From: Gelidibacter algens
GTDB lineage: Bacteria; Bacteroidota; Bacteroidia; Flavobacteriales; Flavobacteriaceae
NCBI RefSeq assembly: GCF_001678675.1
Contig: NZ_LZRN01000011.1
Location: 58,928 to 122,927, forward strand
DNA length: 64,000 nucleotides
Reading direction: 5' to 3'
Position numbers and translations under genes: made by a program. The notes beneath the pieces are model-generated. The model saw only the letters and a program-made list of their open reading frames with translations. It ran no database searches and was not told where the DNA came from. How positions within the stretch are numbered: the stretch's first letter is position 1; each line of letters begins with the position of its first letter. Positions 10,438 through 19,512 of this stretch are shown here, one piece after another.

Positions 10438-12051
10438 TTGAAAATGAAAAGCCTCCTGTTCTTCTTATGTTGCATTTCCAATGCTGTTTTTGCACAACAA
10501 GACGCATGGGTATATTTTGCGGATAAGGAAAATGTAGAAGTTGCTATTCAAACCCCAATCAACCTACTTTCACAACAAGCCATCGCTAGAAAAAAAGCCT
10601 ACAATATTAGTATTGATAGCAGAGACGTGCCTATCAACCCATCTTATATTTCACAGCTGAAAACTGCCAAAGGCATTCGGGTTATGGCCAAATCGAAGTG
10701 GATGAATGCCGTTCATGTAAGGGGAGAGGCTTCAGATATCAGAGCGCTTTTTGATTTGGAATTTGTGAGCACAATTGACTTTGCAGATAAAAATTTAGAC
10801 GATTTGTCACGGTCATCAATTCAAAATAATAAGTTTGCGATTGAGGACGGTTTGATAGATTTTGATTACGGCAGGGCTCAAAATCAAGTGGACATGATTA
10901 ATGTAGATGCGCTTCATATGGAGAATTTTACAGGTCAAGGCATCATCATTGCCGTTTTAGATTCTGGTTTTCCCAATGTGGATACGATGTCTTCATTTAG
11001 CAGATTGAGATCAAACAACGGCTTATTGGGAGGTTACGATTTTGTAAACAGAACCTTGGCTATTTATGACGCTGCTGCCAATTCTCACGGAACGCGCGTC
11101 CTGAGTACCATGGCAGGTTATATTGAAAATGACTATGTGGGTACTGCTCCGGATGCGTCTTATTACTTATTCCGAACTGAGGATGCAGCAAGTGAAAACC
11201 CCGTTGAAGAAAGCTATTGGGTAGAGGCTGCGGAACGTGCGGATAGTTTGGGGGCGCATATCATCAATTCTTCTTTGGGTTACAATAAATATGATAATGC
11301 TAGCTATAACTATACGCCATCAGATATGGATGGCAATACAACTTTTATAAGTAGAGGGGCTAACATTGCCTCTCAAAAAGGAATGATAGTAGTCAATTCG
11401 GCGGGAAATTCTGGTGCCAACTCATGGGGAATTGTGACCGCACCAGCTGACGCTTCAGGCGTTTTTACTGTTGGTGCTGTTAATGGCGACGGAATCTACG
11501 CCGCCTTCAGTTCTCGTGGTAGTTCAACGCAGCCCACCCAAAAACCTGATGTAGTTGCCCAAGGATTAGGATCAATAGTTATTGATGAAACGGATACTAT
11601 TGTCAATAATATCGGCACTTCTTTTAGTGCTCCCATTGTAGCGGGTGCGATAGCGTGTTTATGGCAAGCGCTTCCTGAAGCCAATGCAGAAGAAATGAAG
11701 CAATATGTAAGGCTTTCCTCTTCCCAGTATCGTTTACCAGATTATTTCTTGGGGTTTGGGATACCTGATTTTCAACTAGCGCTATCCCTTGGTTCTTCAA
11801 TGATGGGAGAGGGTGACGCGGTAATCAAGATCTATCCCAATCCGGTGTCTACTCAGCTTTATATTCAAACGCCGCCAAGTACTGCGCTAAGAACGCTCAC
11901 TGTTTATGATGCTATTGGCAAAAAAATTATAGAAAAAATTTATTCCAACACGTCTTTTAATTTGGATGTCTCACATTTTGCTTCAGGATTCTACACACTT
12001 ACTATCAGTTCTGAAACGACATCCTTCAATTTCAAATTTATAAAATCATAG
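10438..12051 (+). CDS. Subtilisin-like serine protease (S8) with T9SS type A sorting domain
   Basis: A secreted endopeptidase of 537 aa. Signal peptide about 1-19 (ending AVFAQ), an inhibitor-like propeptide to about residue 150, then the catalytic domain with Asp175 (AVLDSGF), His217 (SHGTRV) and Ser395 (GTSFSAP). The last ~75 residues form a type IX secretion sorting domain (KIYPNPVS motif, then a beta-rich tail ending in basic FKFIKS), so it should be exported and anchored or released by the T9SS. Its TAG stop is directly followed by the ATG of the next gene. Confidence 0.95.
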   Translation: MKMKSLLFFLCCISNAVFAQQDAWVYFADKENVEVAIQTPINLLSQQAIARKKAYNISIDSRDVPINPSYISQLKTAKGIRVMAKSKWMNAVHVRGEASDIRALFDLEFVSTIDFADKNLDDLSRSSIQNNKFAIEDGLIDFDYGRAQNQVDMINVDALHMENFTGQGIIIAVLDSGFPNVDTMSSFSRLRSNNGLLGGYDFVNRTLAIYDAAANSHGTRVLSTMAGYIENDYVGTAPDASYYLFRTEDAASENPVEESYWVEAAERADSLGAHIINSSLGYNKYDNASYNYTPSDMDGNTTFISRGANIASQKGMIVVNSAGNSGANSWGIVTAPADASGVFTVGAVNGDGIYAAFSSRGSSTQPTQKPDVVAQGLGSIVIDETDTIVNNIGTSFSAPIVAGAIACLWQALPEANAEEMKQYVRLSSSQYRLPDYFLGFGIPDFQLALSLGSSMMGEGDAVIKIYPNPVSTQLYIQTPPSTALRTLTVYDAIGKKIIEKIYSNTSFNLDVSHFASGFYTLTISSETTSFNFKFIKS

Positions 12052-12996
12052 ATGTCAAATAAAATCACAACGCTTTTTCAAATCCAATACCCAATCATTC
12101 AAGCAGGCATGATCTGGAACAGTGGATGGAAACTGGCTTCGGCTTCAAGTAATTCTGGAATTTTAGGTCTCATCGGCGCAGGGTCAATGTATCCTGAGGT
12201 GTTGCGGGAACATATTCAAAAGTGTAAAAAAGCCACAGACAGACCTTTTGGAGTTAATGTGCCCATGCTTTATCCTAATATTGAAGAGATCATGAACATC
12301 ATCGTAGAAGAAGAGGTGAAAATTGTCTTTACTTCTGCCGGTAACCCTAAAACTTGGACGGCTTGGCTAAAAGAGCGTGGCGTCACCGTGGTTCATGTGG
12401 TGAGCAGTGTAAAGTTTGCACTAAAAGCTCAAGAAGCCGGTGTTGATGCCGTAGTTGCTGAAGGTTTCGAGGCGGGAGGCCATAACGGCAGGGAGGAAAG
12501 TACCACGCTAACCTTAATCCCGATGGTGAGGGAGGCTTTGGAAATTCCGCTCATTGCTGCAGGAGGAATCGCTACCGGACAAGGTATGTTGGCAGCTATG
12601 ATTTTGGGTGCTGATGGCGTTCAGGTTGGCAGTAGGTTTGTGGCGAGCATAGAAAGCTCTGCCCACCAAGCTTTCAAAGAAGAGGTGGTGAGCGCCAAAG
12701 AAGGTGCAACACATTTGACATTAAAGGAATTAGCGCCAGTAAGGGTAATTAAAAACAAGTTTTATAATGATATTGTAGAACTTTATAAAACATCACCGAG
12801 TATTGATGATCTTAAAAATTTACTCGGAAGAGCAAGATCAAAAAGAGGCATGTTTGAGGGCGATTTGGAGGAAGGCGAATTGGAAATTGGTCAGATTGCA
12901 GGATTGATCCACGATATCAAACCGGTGGCACAGATTGTTGAAGATATGCTGTCAGAATATGAAGTTGCAAAGCAAAATGTTCAAACTATTTTTTAA
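12052..12996 (+). CDS. NAD(P)H-dependent flavin oxidoreductase, nitronate monooxygenase family
   Basis: FMN-dependent TIM-barrel enzyme of the 2-nitropropane dioxygenase/FabK-like family, probably oxidising alkyl nitronates. Visible are the N-terminal PIIQAGM, the EGFEAGGHNGRE segment containing the usual catalytic/FMN-contact His, and the phosphate-binding AAGGIATGQGM and GADGVQVGSRF motifs. Length 314 aa is normal. It abuts the subtilase gene with no spacer. Its last four bases overlap the convergent PD40 gene. Physiological substrate cannot be told from sequence; a FabK-type enoyl reductase is the main alternative. Confidence 0.88.
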   Translation: MSNKITTLFQIQYPIIQAGMIWNSGWKLASASSNSGILGLIGAGSMYPEVLREHIQKCKKATDRPFGVNVPMLYPNIEEIMNIIVEEEVKIVFTSAGNPKTWTAWLKERGVTVVHVVSSVKFALKAQEAGVDAVVAEGFEAGGHNGREESTTLTLIPMVREALEIPLIAAGGIATGQGMLAAMILGADGVQVGSRFVASIESSAHQAFKEEVVSAKEGATHLTLKELAPVRVIKNKFYNDIVELYKTSPSIDDLKNLLGRARSKRGMFEGDLEEGELEIGQIAGLIHDIKPVAQIVEDMLSEYEVAKQNVQTIF

Positions 12997-13937
12997 TTTT
13001 GTTCTGAAAGCAAATCTTTTATATTTACTTGATATAATCGGCTCAAACCATTTTCATAACTTTTGAAAAGTGCTTTCAATTGAGAGATAGATGTTCCCGA
13101 TACCATGTTTAGACTATTGCGCTTACTGGTAAAATAGAGCGTATGGGTTGACATGTTCACAAAAGGACAATAGTCCATTTTATCAGAATTGATTGTGGCG
13201 CCTAAATTTTCTGATGCACCCCATTCGCCACCTATCAGTTTTCGACTCATATACAGGTCACCACTGCCAAAACCACCTTCTCTATTGTAACTGGTATAGA
13301 TGATCAAGGATTCATCAGGAGATACAAACGCATTAAATTCATAACCATCGGAGTTGATGCCTTCATTCAATTGTTTTGGTTGCTGGTAGGTGCCACCAAC
13401 ATATGCACTCATATAAATAGTATCTTTTTGATTGAGTTCTGGATTGTCTAAGGTGAAGTAAATGTTTCGTGAATCACCAACAGCAGGATAAAATTCGTCC
13501 ATAGCTGTATTGACCGGCGCTCCAAGATTTATGGGTTGAGACCATTCGTCTATGGACGTTTTGCGTGTAACATACCAGATGTCAAAATCTTTAATTTCTT
13601 TGGATTCAGAGTCTAATGGTCTGTTGGATACAAAATATAGCGATAGTCCATTTGGTGAAAAGTAAGGTTCCAAATCAAAATATACACCAGAAAATGAAAC
13701 TATTTTTGGTTCCAGCCATTCATTCTTTACTTTTTTAACACTCAACAAAACTGAAATATCACCCATATAACTTTGAGCAGAAAATAACACTTCGTCTTGA
13801 TTTGGTGATAAAGTAATGTCTCTTACATTAGGAAATTGTTTAACAATAGATTCCAAAAAAGGGATCACCACAGGCTTCTGTGATTGTGAATAGCCAAAAA
13901 AGGAAATGGTCAATACTATAAAGCTAAAGTACTTCAT
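12993..13937 (-). CDS. Exported WD40-like (PD40) beta-propeller protein
   Basis: I take the start at 13937, where MKYFSFIVLTISFFGYSQS gives a clean signal peptide; an upstream in-frame ATG at 13985 would bury it. The ~314 aa protein has repeated PD40 motifs of the form SPDxxxxxFSS (SPNQDEVLFSA, SPNGLSLYFVSNR, SPDESLIIYTS, STHTLYFTSKR). These are as in TolB and in the propeller half of OmpA-type proteins of Bacteroidota, but no OmpA domain is present. Role unknown. It is convergent with the preceding gene. Confidence 0.8.
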   Translation of the reverse strand: MKYFSFIVLTISFFGYSQSQKPVVIPFLESIVKQFPNVRDITLSPNQDEVLFSAQSYMGDISVLLSVKKVKNEWLEPKIVSFSGVYFDLEPYFSPNGLSLYFVSNRPLDSESKEIKDFDIWYVTRKTSIDEWSQPINLGAPVNTAMDEFYPAVGDSRNIYFTLDNPELNQKDTIYMSAYVGGTYQQPKQLNEGINSDGYEFNAFVSPDESLIIYTSYNREGGFGSGDLYMSRKLIGGEWGASENLGATINSDKMDYCPFVNMSTHTLYFTSKRNSLNMVSGTSISQLKALFKSYENGLSRLYQVNIKDLLSEQN

Positions 13938-14289
13938 GAATCGGATTTTAATAAGCAACTTACGAAACTCTTGTGTAAATGACAAGGGGGAATTTCCATT
14001 GCTGATATGAAATTGTATAAGAAATAATATTAAATCTCTCTGAAATAACAGCAGAAATTTTATATGAAAAGTACTATATTTCTAGAAATCGTTCAAAATA
14101 TCATCTGCTTTAATTCCTATTGAAATAATAGGCACTCTATTTTGGAGCAATTAAATAGGAACAATATATTAGTGCGTCTCTATGCATATTTCGACTAATC
14201 GTTGCTTGGTGTATTTTCAACTAAATTACCTCAGAAAATGATACATAAAGTTAGGCAATCAATTACCTTTGCACTTTCAAAAATTCGAT
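13938..14289. other. Intergenic region upstream of the MATE gene
   Basis: About 350 bp containing the divergent upstream regions of the PD40 and MATE genes. The only motif I can support is the -7 box at 14264-14271. Confidence 0.4.
14264..14271 (+). promoter_or_regulatory. -7 promoter element for the MATE gene, deciding its start
   Basis: TACCTTTG matches TAnnTTTG. The in-frame TTG at 14269 lies inside this box, so it cannot be the start if the box is used. The next start-like codon in frame is GTG at 14290. Confidence 0.5.
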
Positions 14290-15666
14290 GTGGTTTTAAC
14301 GCAATATACTAAAGAATTCAAATACAATTTAAACTTGGCAGCACCTGTCATGTTGGGCATGCTTGGGCATACTTTTGTGAGTCTTGTAGACAACATCATG
14401 GTGGGCCAATTGGGAGCGACAGAATTGGCAGCCGTGTCTTTGGGCAACAGTTTTGTTTTTATTGCCATGTCTTTAGGGATTGGCTTTTCTACAGCTATCA
14501 CTCCTTTGGTAGCAGAGGCTGATTCTGAAAATAATTTCGCAAAAGGAAAATCGGCGTTCAAACACGGATTGTTCTTATGTATCGTATTGGGCATCTTTTT
14601 ATTCTTGATGCTGTTGTTGGCCAAACCCTTGATGTATGTCATGGATCAGCCAGTGGAAGTGGTAAAATTGGCCATTCCTTATTTAGATTTGGTTGGCTTT
14701 TCATTAATTCCGTTGATTATTTTTCAGGCGTTCAAGCAATTCAGTGACGGTCTTTCGCTCACAAAATATCCGATGTATGCTGCCATTCTATCCAACCTTA
14801 TTAATGTAATTTTAAACTACCTATTAATCTTTGGTAAGTTTGGATTCCCTGAAATGGGTTTGGTGGGTGCTGCTCTCGGAACCTTGATTTCTCGGGTAAT
14901 CATGGTCTTTTTCTTATGGTGGCTTTTGAGAGCGCGAGATAAATCGAAGGCATTTGTGACCAATATTAAGATTTTTGTGTTGGAATCACCAATGCTTAAA
15001 AAGGTTATCAACATTGGATTCCCCAGTGCAATGCAAATGTTTTTTGAAGTCGCTATTTTTACGGCTGCCATATGGCTCAGTGGCACTTTGGGACAAAATC
15101 CGCAAGCCGCAAACCAAATTGCCTTAAATCTATCTTCCATGACTTTTATGGTGGCCACAGGATTGAGTGTTGCCGCTATGATTAGAGTAGGCAACCAAAA
15201 AGGGCTTCAAAATTTTATCGAGTTGCGTCGCATAGCCATTTCCATATTTTTATTGGGCATTGTCCTTGCCGTAATTTTTGCCTTGATATTTTTACTGTTT
15301 CACAAAGTCCTTCCAACCATTTATGTAGATTTAGACGATCCTATAAATGCTATTGATACTAGAGAGGTGGTTTCTATAGCCTCTACCTTACTTTTGGTAG
15401 CTGCTGTTTTTCAGATTAGCGACAGTCTGCAAGTAGTCGCCTTGGGTGCGCTAAGAGGTTTGCAGGATGTGAAAATCCCTACTATAATTACATTTATTTC
15501 CTATTGGGGCATTGGCTTTCCCGTAAGTTATTTTTGTGGAAAGGAAGATGCATTAGGAAGTATGGGGATCTGGCTTGGACTCATAGCAGGACTCACAAGT
15601 GCTGCGATTTTGTTGTATATTCGTTTTAATTATTTGACTAAGAAATTAATTTTGAATAAAGAATAA
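14290..15666 (+). CDS. MATE family multidrug efflux transporter
   Basis: A 12-helix inner-membrane antiporter expelling cationic drugs with Na+ or H+. The protein (458 aa from the GTG at 14290, or 465 aa from TTG 14269) shows the two-bundle MATE pattern: LAAPVMLGMLGHTFVSLVDNIMVGQLG in segments of helix 1, PSAMQMFFEVAIF in helix 7, and QIALNLSSMTF. I chose GTG because the TTG overlaps a promoter box and because QYTKEFKYN begins close to the family N terminus. The stop codon lies within a GAATAAA heptamer array. It is followed by two genes on the same strand. Confidence 0.92.
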   Translation: MVLTQYTKEFKYNLNLAAPVMLGMLGHTFVSLVDNIMVGQLGATELAAVSLGNSFVFIAMSLGIGFSTAITPLVAEADSENNFAKGKSAFKHGLFLCIVLGIFLFLMLLLAKPLMYVMDQPVEVVKLAIPYLDLVGFSLIPLIIFQAFKQFSDGLSLTKYPMYAAILSNLINVILNYLLIFGKFGFPEMGLVGAALGTLISRVIMVFFLWWLLRARDKSKAFVTNIKIFVLESPMLKKVINIGFPSAMQMFFEVAIFTAAIWLSGTLGQNPQAANQIALNLSSMTFMVATGLSVAAMIRVGNQKGLQNFIELRRIAISIFLLGIVLAVIFALIFLLFHKVLPTIYVDLDDPINAIDTREVVSIASTLLLVAAVFQISDSLQVVALGALRGLQDVKIPTIITFISYWGIGFPVSYFCGKEDALGSMGIWLGLIAGLTSAAILLYIRFNYLTKKLILNKE

Positions 15667-15679
15667 AGAATAAAGAATC
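15654..15679. repeat. Heptamer array GAATAAA overlapping the MATE stop codon
   Basis: About 3.5 units of GAATAAA. The first units encode the last residues (NKE) and the stop of the MATE gene. The same unit recurs at 46513-46553. Confidence 0.75.
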
Positions 15680-15686
15680 ATTTCAT

Positions 15687-15914
15687 ATGGAATTACCAAA
15701 ATTTATACTCGGCGATAACACCGATTTCCCAGAGGCTATTTACATCATACATACTGAGTTTCCAAGATTTATATTAAATCTTGAAGATGACGAGGTTGAG
15801 TGGATGGAAGAATTTGATGACCATGATGAAAAGGAAATTGCTTCTGAAACTGAGAACTTGATTCAGCTGGCTACAGATTTTTACGATCGTGAAATTGAAA
15901 GATACAATGCCTAA
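15687..15914 (+). CDS. Small acidic hypothetical protein (75 aa)
   Basis: I do not recognise a named domain. The protein is very acidic in its second half (EDDEVEWMEEFDDHDEKE) and is probably cytoplasmic, with no signal or membrane segment. The start ATG at 15687 lies 20 bp after the MATE stop, and the stop TAA shares its last base with the ATG of the PAP2 gene, so translational coupling is likely. The tight packing and a clean start support a real gene. Confidence 0.75.
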   Translation: MELPKFILGDNTDFPEAIYIIHTEFPRFILNLEDDEVEWMEEFDDHDEKEIASETENLIQLATDFYDREIERYNA

Positions 15915-16510
15915 TGATGGATCAAATTTCACAGTTAGATACGGATCTTTTTATCTATTTGAACAGTCTGGGAACAGCAACCTGGGACCAGTTTTGGTTG
16001 GCCTATACCTCTAAATTCAACTGGATTCCGTTGTATGCAGTTTTGCTGTATTTGATTTTTAAACAGATGCGGTTAAAGGCATTTTTGATTACTATTGTGG
16101 TAGTAGCCTTGATGATTTTGGTTACCGATCAAGTGACCAACCTATTTAAAAATGGATTCCACAGATTGAGACCTTGCCATTTAGCAGAACTTATTGATGG
16201 GATGCGCCTAGTTAAAGCGCGTTGCGGTGGTCAATATGGATTCTTTTCTGGGCACGCCTCTAATACCATGTCGGCAGCATTGTTTATCGGTTTGACCTTA
16301 AAAAAACGCTTCAAATATATCTTGTACTATTTGATAGTCTGGGCACTGTTAATGGGTTATAGCCGCATTTATATTGGGGTGCATTATCCTTTGGATATCT
16401 TGTTGGGCGCCTTGTTTGGTGCGGTCACAGGAACACTTTTTTACATGTTGAACCTTTTGGTAATAAAAAAATTCAACGCCAACACTAAGTTAGGCGATAA
16501 CATGAAGTGA
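15914..16510 (+). CDS. PAP2 superfamily membrane phosphatase
   Basis: Integral membrane lipid phosphatase, e.g. undecaprenyl-pyrophosphate or phosphatidylglycerophosphate/phosphatidate phosphatase. The 198 aa protein has about five transmembrane segments and the three PAP2 signature blocks: KxxxxRLRPCH-type (KNGFHRLRPCH), SGHASN, and SRIYIGVHYPLD with the catalytic His. It overlaps the preceding small gene by one base; an alternative ATG lies one codon later. Its 3' end overlaps the convergent lipid kinase gene by 21 bp. Confidence 0.92.
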   Translation: MMDQISQLDTDLFIYLNSLGTATWDQFWLAYTSKFNWIPLYAVLLYLIFKQMRLKAFLITIVVVALMILVTDQVTNLFKNGFHRLRPCHLAELIDGMRLVKARCGGQYGFFSGHASNTMSAALFIGLTLKKRFKYILYYLIVWALLMGYSRIYIGVHYPLDILLGALFGAVTGTLFYMLNLLVIKKFNANTKLGDNMK

Positions 16511-17386
16511 TTTTTCCAATAAGGAAATAGCAATGGCTTCACTCTCGATGTTGAAGAACTCGCCGTCAATCTGACTTTCATAGCTCTGCTGATTGGCTTG
16601 ACGGATTGTAATGGCTTTAGATTGGTAGCTTTGTGCTTCTTTGATGAGATGCTGCTTTTTAAGCAAGATCAATAATCCGAAAAACAGGGATCTTAACCTC
16701 GACATTTTCGAAACGATAAGTACATCCAACAAACCATCCTGTAATGATGCCATTGGCGTTAAACTGATGTTATACCCCATCTCATTGGAGTTGGAGACAA
16801 ACACCAAAAAAGGATAGGTTCGTATAGTTTGTCCGTTAATTTCTACAGTCATTTCATTCTTGTAGTTTAAACCGATTAAGGCTTTTAGAGATGATTTGAT
16901 ATAACTGGTAAATTTTCGCTCGTTGGAATTTTCGTAATGCATGATCACCTGTGCGTCGATGCCAATACCTGTGTTGCTAAAAAAATAGTGCTCGTTAATG
17001 CGTCCAACGTCAATTTTCTTAACGCTTGTAGACTTTATAAGTGCAATGGCGCGCTCAATACATGTCGGTATTTTCAAATTAGAGGCCAACCCGTTTCCTG
17101 ATCCTAAAGGAATGATGCCCAAAGCGATGTCAGTGTTTACTAAGCATGACGCCACTTCATTGATGGTTCCATCCCCACCGCATGCTACAATAATGTCTGC
17201 ACCTTCTGTAATGGAAGCTCGAGTTAGGGTTTTGGCGTGTTTTTTATAGTCAGAATTTTTAATGGTAATTGTATAGGTGTGCTTATCAAAAAATTTATTC
17301 AAAAATTTTTCGGAAACCGGATGGTTGCCTGAACCAGCAATAGGATTGACTATAAAGTGGATATGTTTCAAGTTTGTAATGGTCAA
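16490..17386 (-). CDS. Diacylglycerol/sphingosine-type lipid kinase (YegS/DagK family)
   Basis: Phosphorylates a lipid hydroxyl with ATP at the membrane face. The 298 aa protein shows HFIVNPIAGSG at the N terminus, GGDGTINEVASCL (nucleotide-binding GGDGT) and PLGSGNGLA, all diagnostic of the DAGK catalytic domain, and a C-terminal beta-sandwich including DGLLDVLIV. No membrane helix. It is convergent with and overlaps the PAP2 phosphatase gene, pairing a lipid kinase with a lipid phosphatase. Confidence 0.92.
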   Translation of the reverse strand: MTITNLKHIHFIVNPIAGSGNHPVSEKFLNKFFDKHTYTITIKNSDYKKHAKTLTRASITEGADIIVACGGDGTINEVASCLVNTDIALGIIPLGSGNGLASNLKIPTCIERAIALIKSTSVKKIDVGRINEHYFFSNTGIGIDAQVIMHYENSNERKFTSYIKSSLKALIGLNYKNEMTVEINGQTIRTYPFLVFVSNSNEMGYNISLTPMASLQDGLLDVLIVSKMSRLRSLFFGLLILLKKQHLIKEAQSYQSKAITIRQANQQSYESQIDGEFFNIESEAIAISLLEKSLHVIA

Positions 17387-17761
17387 AAGGATTCAATTGT
17401 TCAGGTATTGAATTGTTGAGGTCAACATATCAGTGTCTTAGCAATTTTTTAAAATTCAAAATTCTGTTACAGATGCTCCGTCTACAGAATATTTCTTGCA
17501 CAAAATAAAAGCCCTGAAGCCCGAGATTGCTCGTAATTTTTTGCCCAAGTGCAAAAATCCGAAATGCCGACGTAATATTTCACATTGTGAATATAATTTA
17601 TCAAAATTTTAAGGATTTGCATGTTCAAGACTTTTGTGCTTATAAACAACTTGTGACCGCCAATTTTTGGTTTTTAAACCGCCGACAATCAAAATTTTAA
17701 TGACATTATAACAAACCTATCACTACCTTTAAAATAAAGTTGATCTATAAAAATCATTGCC
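17387..17761. other. Intergenic region, nothing recognised
   Basis: About 375 bp upstream of the lipid kinase and downstream of the acyl-CoA dehydrogenase, both on the minus strand. I see no ORF, array or stable terminator. Confidence 0.4.
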
Positions 17762-19123
17762 TTATACAAACGCGCTGTATCCGGTAATAGCTCTTCCCAC
17801 AATTAGCGTATTGATTTCCTTGGTGCCTTCATATGAATAAATAGCCTCCGCATCTGCCACAAAACGCGCCACATTGTACTCCAACAAAATGCCGTTTCCG
17901 CCCATGACCTCCCGTGCCTGGCTTACCACATCTCGCGTTCTTAGGGAACAAAATACTTTGGCCAAGGAGGCGTGTTCATCTGTCAACAAGCCTTGATCTT
18001 GTAATTCAGAAAGTCTGTAAACCATCGTCTTCATGGCGGTCAAATTGGACAACATCTCTACCAAATGGTTTTGTACCAATTGAAAAGAGGCGATTGGTTT
18101 TCCAAATTGTTCACGTTTTTTGGTGTATTTCAATGCACTTTCATAGGCGCCTCTTGCGCAACCTACGGCTTGCCAGGCAACACCCGCTCTGGTCATACGC
18201 AATACCTTGGCGGTATCTCTAAAAGAATTGGCGTTTTGGAGTCGATCTTTTTCTGGAATTTTGCAATCCTTTAATGTGATGATAGCGTTCTGGACGGTTC
18301 TCAAAGCCATCTTATCTTCCATTTTTTCAGTTGTAAACCCTGGGGTATCCTTTCTTACTAAAAATCCTTTGACTTTGTTACTTGTTTCTTCTCTTGCCCA
18401 AATGATCGTCACATCAGCAAACGTGGCATTCCCAATCCATTTTTTTTGTCCATTTAATACCCATGCATCACCTTCAATCCGGCAGGTGGTTTCCATGCCT
18501 CTAGAAACAGCACTTCCCACGTTAGGTTCTGTCAGACCAAAAGCACCAATCAGTTCCATTTTTTGCATTTTAGGCAGCCATTCTTCTTTTTGTGCTTCGC
18601 TTCCGCATAGGTATATTGACCCCATAGCAAGTCCGCTATGCACGCCAAAAAATGTAGAAATAGAAACATCTACGCGCGCTAATTCTTCGGCAATAATACC
18701 TTCCATGACAAATGGAAGATCAGGACAGCCATAGCCTTTATAGGCAACACCGCAAATGTTTAGGGCTGCTAACTTTGGGATGATTTCCATTGGGAATTGC
18801 GCCTTTTTCCAACAGTCATTGGCGATAGGCTCTACTTCATCCTCCATAAAATTGCGTACTTTCATTTGAATAGCACGTTGTTCTTGGGTCAGTTTTAAAT
18901 CGAGATCATAAAAATCGCCGTCAATGGGAGGAAGCTGGTGTTGGCCTTTTTTGCTTTTCTCGGTTAGCATTTTCATGAGTCCGTCGAGTTGCTTCTCATC
19001 AAGCTCACCTACGGTTTTCATGATTTTTGGTAAATCTATTTTTTCTGAAATTTTGCTGAGATCGTCAAAATCCACTTCTTTCATTAAATGGATAATGGAC
19101 TTAATTTTAGTAAAAAACTGCAT
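17762..19123 (-). CDS. Acyl-CoA dehydrogenase (glutaryl-CoA dehydrogenase-like)
   Basis: FAD enzyme oxidising an acyl-CoA to the enoyl-CoA. The 453 aa protein has an extra ~65 residue N-terminal segment, then the usual helical/beta/helical layout. Visible are FGLTEPNVGS (FAD/substrate loop), WIGNATFADVTIIWA, and SYEGTKEINTLIVGRAITG, where the Glu of YEGT is the catalytic base position used by glutaryl-CoA dehydrogenases. Methionine at residue 15 is an alternative start. Exact substrate cannot be proven from sequence; glutaryl-CoA is the best guess. Confidence 0.9.
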   Translation of the reverse strand: MQFFTKIKSIIHLMKEVDFDDLSKISEKIDLPKIMKTVGELDEKQLDGLMKMLTEKSKKGQHQLPPIDGDFYDLDLKLTQEQRAIQMKVRNFMEDEVEPIANDCWKKAQFPMEIIPKLAALNICGVAYKGYGCPDLPFVMEGIIAEELARVDVSISTFFGVHSGLAMGSIYLCGSEAQKEEWLPKMQKMELIGAFGLTEPNVGSAVSRGMETTCRIEGDAWVLNGQKKWIGNATFADVTIIWAREETSNKVKGFLVRKDTPGFTTEKMEDKMALRTVQNAIITLKDCKIPEKDRLQNANSFRDTAKVLRMTRAGVAWQAVGCARGAYESALKYTKKREQFGKPIASFQLVQNHLVEMLSNLTAMKTMVYRLSELQDQGLLTDEHASLAKVFCSLRTRDVVSQAREVMGGNGILLEYNVARFVADAEAIYSYEGTKEINTLIVGRAITGYSAFV

Positions 19124-19382
19124 GGTGCGCTTATGATTTTAAATTAGTTGTTGAAAAGTTAGTCATTTCTTAGAAAATAATGGGCGCACTTAGAGAGATT
19201 TACAAAGAATTTAACGCTGATGAAATCGAAAAACGACTATGGGTTTGAAATTGAAGATGACACTGAAAATGAAAGAAAATGTAGCATTATTCAGGTTTCC
19301 GCGGCAGCTAACCAAGTTGCTCAACCTTGATGAATTGTCCAAATATATTTTTTAATTGGGTCTTAATGGGCAATTCATAAAT

Positions 19383-19477
19383 AAAGGTTTATGAGTCTAT
19401 TTGTCTAACCATTTAGAAGATAGCTCATAACAAACTATAGTATCTAAACCTTTAAACTCATGCACTCATAAACCTTT
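19383..19477. repeat. 14 bp perfect inverted repeat with related internal words
   Basis: AAAGGTTTATGAGT at 19383-19396 is the exact reverse complement of ACTCATAAACCTTT at 19464-19477, 67 bp apart. Between them are shorter words of the same type (AAACCTTTAAACTCAT). It lies in the ~390 bp gap between the acyl-CoA dehydrogenase and the BtuG-like gene; the rest of that gap shows nothing I can name. Confidence 0.7.
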
Positions 19478-19512
19478 CAATCTAAACGAAATGTTTTTTA
19501 TGTATTGACTAC

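Noticed and set aside
14269..14289. TTG at 14269 as the MATE start codon
   Set aside because: It lies inside a TAnnTTTG promoter box; GTG at 14290 fits the family N terminus better.
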